This document shows, piece after piece, positions 54,236 to 57,741 of a stretch of DNA of 57,741 nt. Positions within the stretch are counted from its first letter, which is position 1; each line of letters opens with the position of its first letter. This stretch comes from Desulforudis sp. Lineage in GTDB: Bacteria > Bacillota > Desulfotomaculia > Desulfotomaculales > Desulforudaceae. The notes under the pieces were generated by a model, which saw only the letters and a list, made by a program, of their open reading frames with translations, did not search any database and was not told the origin of the DNA. The stretch covers positions 1 to 57,741 of the forward strand of contig QZIR01000047.1 of the NCBI GenBank assembly GCA_003604975.1, written 5' to 3'. The position numbers and the translations under genes are program-made.

Positions 54236-55661
54236 CGGCCTCAAGGCCCTGGATCGGGCTGACGCCAAGGCAAGCCTGAAGGATTTTGTCCGTCTGGGCT
54301 GGCCCGTGGTCGAGCCCGTGTCCCCGTTGGTCTGGGGCTGGCACTTGGACGTCATCTGTGAACACCTCGAGGCGGTGTCTCGAGGTCAAATCCGGCGGCT
54401 GATCATCAACGTCCCGCCGCGGCACATGAAGTCCCTGGCCGTCAGCGTGTTCTGGCCGGCTTGGGAGTGGGGTCCGCGCGAGCGGCCGGCCCTGCGCTGG
54501 CTGTTTTCTTCCTACGCTCAATCGCTGTCTATCCGCGATTCGGTCAAGTGCCGCCGGCTTATTCAGTCGGCCTGGTACCAGGAACGCTGGGGCGACGCCT
54601 TCGTCTTAACCTCGGACCAGAACGAAAAACTGCGTTACGACAACGATCACACCGGCGTGCGCCTGGCCACGTCCGTGGACGGGGCCACCACCGGCGAGGG
54701 CGGCGACATCCTGGTGGTGGACGACCCGCATAACGTCAAGAAGGATGTTTTCAGCGAAAAAAGGATGGAGGCCGTGCGCGACTGGTGGGACCAGAGCATG
54801 TCCACGCGGCTTAACGATCCGCAAACCGGCGCCGTAGTCATCATCATGCAGCGGGTTCACGCCAAGGACCTGACCGGCCACATCCTGGCCCAGAACCTGG
54901 GCTATGAGCACCTTTGCCTGCCGTGCCGCTACGAGGTCGAGGAGCGATCCCGGACCAGCCTGGTCGTCAAGGACCCGCGGACGGAGCCTAGGGAGCTGAT
55001 CTGGCCGGAGAGGTTTCCCGAGGACGAGGTGGTCAGGATAGAGCGGTCGCTGGGGTCGTATGGCACGGCCGCGCAGCTCCAGCAGCGCCCGTCGCCTCTG
55101 GGCGGCGGCTTGATCAAGCTCAAGTGGTTTCAGCGCTACGGCGAGCTGCCCATCCCTGGGTTGTGGGTGCGGGTGGCGCAGTTCTGGGATACCGCCCAGA
55201 AGTCGGATGAGTTGCTTAACGCGCCCTGGGTTTGCGGCACGTGGGTCGAGACCAAGACCGGGCTGTACCTGGTGGATGTTTATCGCCGCTGGATGGACTA
55301 TCCGGACGGCAAGCGAGCCGTGGTTTCTTTGGCCAAAAAATGGCATCCGTCGGCCGTGGTCATCGAGGACAAGTCCACCGGCTCGTCGCTGCTCCAGGAA
55401 ATCCCCAAGATCGAGCGGCTGCCCCTGGTGCCCTTCAAGCCCGAGGGCGACAAGATCACGCGCCTGGCCGTGGAAAGCCCGGCCGTCGAGGCCGGCCTGG
55501 TCTGGCTGCCGGCGACCGCGGGCTGGCTGCCCGAGTTTGAGGCCGAAATCGAGGCCTTTCCCAACAGCGCGACCATGGACCAGGCCGACATGCTCAGCAT
55601 GGCCTTAAAATATTTCCGTGAGGGCCCGGGCAAGGTTCCGCCCGGACTTAGGAGGCTGTGA
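54189..55661 (+). CDS. Terminase large subunit
   Basis: This 490-residue packaging motor and nuclease has an ATPase with Walker A-like NVPPRHMKSLAVSVFWPAW and Walker B ILVVDDPHNVKKDV. The nuclease acidic residues are in VAQFWDTAQKSDE, AVVIEDKSTGSSLLQE and MDQADMLSMALKYF. The TSV.GATTGEGGDILVVDD stretch is typical of HK97/Mu-type large terminases. Strategy (cos or headful) cannot be read from this sequence. Confidence 0.93.
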   Translation: MQLEQSLAAALHRPVDGLKALDRADAKASLKDFVRLGWPVVEPVSPLVWGWHLDVICEHLEAVSRGQIRRLIINVPPRHMKSLAVSVFWPAWEWGPRERPALRWLFSSYAQSLSIRDSVKCRRLIQSAWYQERWGDAFVLTSDQNEKLRYDNDHTGVRLATSVDGATTGEGGDILVVDDPHNVKKDVFSEKRMEAVRDWWDQSMSTRLNDPQTGAVVIIMQRVHAKDLTGHILAQNLGYEHLCLPCRYEVEERSRTSLVVKDPRTEPRELIWPERFPEDEVVRIERSLGSYGTAAQLQQRPSPLGGGLIKLKWFQRYGELPIPGLWVRVAQFWDTAQKSDELLNAPWVCGTWVETKTGLYLVDVYRRWMDYPDGKRAVVSLAKKWHPSAVVIEDKSTGSSLLQEIPKIERLPLVPFKPEGDKITRLAVESPAVEAGLVWLPATAGWLPEFEAEIEAFPNSATMDQADMLSMALKYFREGPGKVPPGLRRL

Positions 55662-55662
55662 A

Positions 55663-56046
55663 ATGTCGTTTACCAAGACGCGGTTGCCGGTCGGCCGGTA
55701 TGAGTTTTTTCAGTTTTTCGCCGAAGGCAGCGCCGCAGCCATGGACGAAAGCCTGGCGCCCGGCTGCGCCTTCGAGCTGGCCGACATCCGGCTGCATCTG
55801 TCCGTTCTGCACGCCAGCGCCGAATATTTCCGGGCCTATGTCTCCGCGGTCCAGGGCTCAGCCTACAACGGCGGCTTTATCAGCCAGCTGATGTCAACGG
55901 TTTCGGACCTGTATTGGTCGCCGTCCGCGCCCATGCTCTTTCAACGCGGCGACCAGGTCCGCTTTACCATGAACCTGTCTTCGGCTAACGTCTGGGGCCT
56001 GACCGTCAGCGGTTGGTCCGTGGCCGAGCCAGTGGACCTGACCTGA
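55663..56046 (+). CDS. Small head-region protein, unknown
   Basis: This 127-residue product has AGGAGG before ATG 55663. The pattern (GRYEFFQFFAEGSAAAMDESLAPGCAFELADIRLHLS) suggests a beta-rich decoration or fibre-like protein. The stop overlaps the portal start. Related in style to 4505. Function unknown. Confidence 0.62.
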   Translation: MSFTKTRLPVGRYEFFQFFAEGSAAAMDESLAPGCAFELADIRLHLSVLHASAEYFRAYVSAVQGSAYNGGFISQLMSTVSDLYWSPSAPMLFQRGDQVRFTMNLSSANVWGLTVSGWSVAEPVDLT

Positions 56047-57341
56047 TGGGTTTCTGGGCGCGACTGTTTCGCCGCGAGGTCAAGGCCAGCAAGGTCCAGG
56101 GGTTGCTGGCCGGCGGGACTTTTGGCGGGGCTACCTGGCCCGAGGCTCGCTATGACGTCTACGCCCGCGAAACCTACCTGACCAACGTCGTGGCCTTCCG
56201 CTGCATCGATGAAGTCAGCAAGGCCGTGGCTTCGGTGCCCTGGCTGTTGTACCGGCGGGCGTCGAACGGCGATCTCGAGGAGGCGCCGGATCACCCTTTA
56301 GTCTCCCTGCTGCGGCGGCCTAACCCTGACGACAGCCTGGCCTTTTTGATCCTGCGGGCCGTGGCCTTCCTGCTCATGGCCGGCAACGTCTATTTCGAGC
56401 GCGTGTCGCCGTCCACGGGCGCCAACGCCGGCGTGCCCAAGGAGCTTTACGTGCTGCGGCCCGATCGGGTTTCGGTGCTCATTCGCGAGGATGGCCCCCT
56501 GGCCGGCTCGGTTAAGGGTTTCGAGTACTTGGTCAACGGTCAAAAGCGCACATGGGAAACAGACCCGGTCACCGGCCGCTGCGACGTCTTGCAACTAAAA
56601 ACCTTTCATCCCCTGGACGACTGGTACGGCGCGGCCGCGACCCAGTCCGGCGCTCGCGAAATCGACACGGCCAACCAGGCCGCCGAGTGGAACAAGGCCC
56701 TGCTCCAAAACCACGGCCGCCCGGGCATGGTCATCCTGTATAAACAGGAACTGACCGACGATCAGTTCGATCAGCTCGAACGCATGCTCCGGGAAAACCA
56801 CGCCGGGCCGGACAATGCCGGCCAGAATCTCATTTTGTGGGGGGAAGGCGTCGAGGTCAAGCCTTACAACTGGTCGCCGGCCGAACTGGACTACGTCGAG
56901 GGCGGCCGGGAAATGGCCCGGCGCATCTGCCTGGCCTACGGCGTGCCGTCCTTGCTGCTCGGGCTGCCCGGCGACAACACCTACGCCAACTACAAGGAAG
57001 CCCGGCAGGCCTTTTGGGAGACCACGGTTTTTTGGTGGTTGAATTTTCTGCGCGGTGAGTGGAACAACTGGTTTTTCGGCGACGGCTGCGACGGCTATTT
57101 CCTGGACTACGTCCTGGACGACGTGCCGGCCCTGTCGCCCAAGCGCGACGCCTTGTGGGAGCGGGCCCGGACGGCCGACTTTCTGACCGTCAACGAACGC
57201 CGCGAAATGGTCGGCTACGAAGCCATAGACGGCGGGGACGTCATCCTGGTCCAGGCCACCCAGGCGCCTTTGTCTTCGGTGGCCGGCGCGGTTGATTTGA
57301 ACGAGGGACAGAATGATGGCGGCGAGTATGCCGATGAATGA
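56046..57341 (+). CDS. Portal protein, HK97 family
   Basis: This is a 431-residue portal. It begins FWARLFRREVKASKVQGLLAGG, with YARETYLTNVVAFRCIDEVSKAVASVPWLLYRR, DHPLVSLLRRPNPDDS, LLMAGNVYFERV, and ARRICLAYGVPSLLLGLPGDNTYANYKEARQAFWETTV, the classic HK97 portal signatures. ATG 56046 overlaps the previous stop (TGATG). The SpeD-like and MuF-like genes follow. Confidence 0.93.
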   Translation: MGFWARLFRREVKASKVQGLLAGGTFGGATWPEARYDVYARETYLTNVVAFRCIDEVSKAVASVPWLLYRRASNGDLEEAPDHPLVSLLRRPNPDDSLAFLILRAVAFLLMAGNVYFERVSPSTGANAGVPKELYVLRPDRVSVLIREDGPLAGSVKGFEYLVNGQKRTWETDPVTGRCDVLQLKTFHPLDDWYGAAATQSGAREIDTANQAAEWNKALLQNHGRPGMVILYKQELTDDQFDQLERMLRENHAGPDNAGQNLILWGEGVEVKPYNWSPAELDYVEGGREMARRICLAYGVPSLLLGLPGDNTYANYKEARQAFWETTVFWWLNFLRGEWNNWFFGDGCDGYFLDYVLDDVPALSPKRDALWERARTADFLTVNERREMVGYEAIDGGDVILVQATQAPLSSVAGAVDLNEGQNDGGEYADE

Positions 57342-57732
57342 AGCCCGAACGATTCCCGATCTGGGCCGGCAAATGCACGTGGCCGTCTTTATCGTCGAGG
57401 GCCTCCTGAGTCAGGTCAAAGCCGCCCGGCTGGTCAAGGCGGTCATGGAGCGAATCAATATGAACGCCGGCGGGCCGCCCGCGGCCTGGACCTTTCCGGT
57501 CAATGGACGGGGCGGCGTCGGCTTTACCTTTGTCCAGCCCATCACCGAGTCGTTCATCGTCGTGGACGCCTGGCGCGACAGGAAAACCTTTTACCTGTTT
57601 ATCGCCTCTTGCCTGGAATTCGATTCGGACCGGGTGCGGACCATGCTGGTCGAACTGGCCGCCGAGTACGGCTTGGGCCGGATCGCCCTGGTTAAGACCC
57701 GGATCGGCGAGGAGGACTTCGAGCGGTGCTGA
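57313..57732 (+). CDS. SpeD (AdoMet decarboxylase)-fold-like phage protein
   Basis: This is a 139-residue protein between the portal and MuF-like genes (it continues across the circular join as 1-90). VGFTFVQPITESFIVVDAWRDRKTFYLFIASCLEFDSDRV resembles the core of bacterial S-adenosylmethionine decarboxylase (P-I-S-E-S-H ... TC). The ES pair for pyruvoyl formation is kept, but the usual histidine is Phe, so enzymatic activity is doubtful. Its place in the head operon suggests a structural reuse of the fold. Medium certainty. Confidence 0.6.
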   Translation: MMAASMPMNEARTIPDLGRQMHVAVFIVEGLLSQVKAARLVKAVMERINMNAGGPPAAWTFPVNGRGGVGFTFVQPITESFIVVDAWRDRKTFYLFIASCLEFDSDRVRTMLVELAAEYGLGRIALVKTRIGEEDFERC

Positions 57733-57741
57733 TCAACCCTC
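57643..57741. repeat. Terminal direct repeat (assembly overlap), right copy
   Basis: Identical to 1-99. Removing one copy yields a circular unit of 57642 bases with an uninterrupted gene across the join. Confidence 0.95.

Noticed and set aside
53684..57741. A cos site near the terminase genes
   Set aside because: No clear site can be recognised by eye; the packaging type needs read-end data.

Overview
The window is a complete, circularly assembled genome of a temperate contractile-tailed (myovirus-type) phage. The first 99 bases (1-99) are repeated exactly as the last 99 (57643-57741) and cut the same gene, so the unit is about 57.64 kb and the start point is arbitrary. The tail and baseplate genes are of the Mu type, but there is no Mu transposase. 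The phage instead carries an HK97-type head, a terminase, a tyrosine integrase and an attP made of the 3' half of a tRNA-Pro(TGG) gene. The GC-rich DNA, the gene starts and the Maf/nonulosonate genes suggest a GC-rich, probably flagellated Gram-negative host. Desulfobacterota is my best guess but is not proven.

Layout. (1) 53.7 kb through the window junction to 21.7 kb, plus strand: terminase, portal, a SpeD-like protein, a MuF-type minor head protein with a zinc-metallopeptidase C-terminus and a small companion, prohead protease, capsid, connectors, sheath, tube, frameshifted tail chaperone, tape measure, baseplate (gpN, gpP, gp45-48, PAAR tip), fibre genes and lysis genes. (2) 21.96-23.2 kb: an AT-rich two-gene cassette with an HNH-like protein. 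(3) 31.7-23.2 kb, minus strand: an eight-gene operon for activated nonulosonic acid (pseudaminic/legionaminic type) synthesis ending in a Maf-type glycosyltransferase. This is a likely lysogenic-conversion module that alters host surface or flagellar glycans. (4) 31.8-33.2 kb: attP with two arm-type repeats, and the integrase. (5) 33.2-37.8 kb: accessory genes (DUF2335 protein, secreted nuclease, three zinc-ribbon membrane proteins, a truncated methyltransferase, a NYN-domain protein). (6) 37.8-46.7 kb: LexA-like repressor with the 3' relic of a second one, a Cro-like protein and its promoter, CII-like protein, Cas4/RecB-like nuclease, a RecD2-like helicase split over two genes, and a duplicated promoter/structured-RNA/antirepressor unit resembling P1 c4/ant. 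(7) 46.7-53.7 kb: ParB-like protein, primase-helicase, a highly structured candidate replication origin at 52.23-52.56 kb, and a VRR-NUC nuclease.

The most unusual signal is a family of seven dispersed 27-33 nt elements (GTTTCAATCCACGCC, short variable loop, GGCGAC). They look like shortened type I-C CRISPR repeats and sit singly at gene ends and in leaders, with no array and no cas operon. Five of the seven lie in the early region around the repressor and the Cas4-like gene. They may be solitary repeat units acting against host CRISPR, RNA-processing sites, or a new dispersed regulatory or recombination element. All functions are inferred by reading the sequence; no database search was run.
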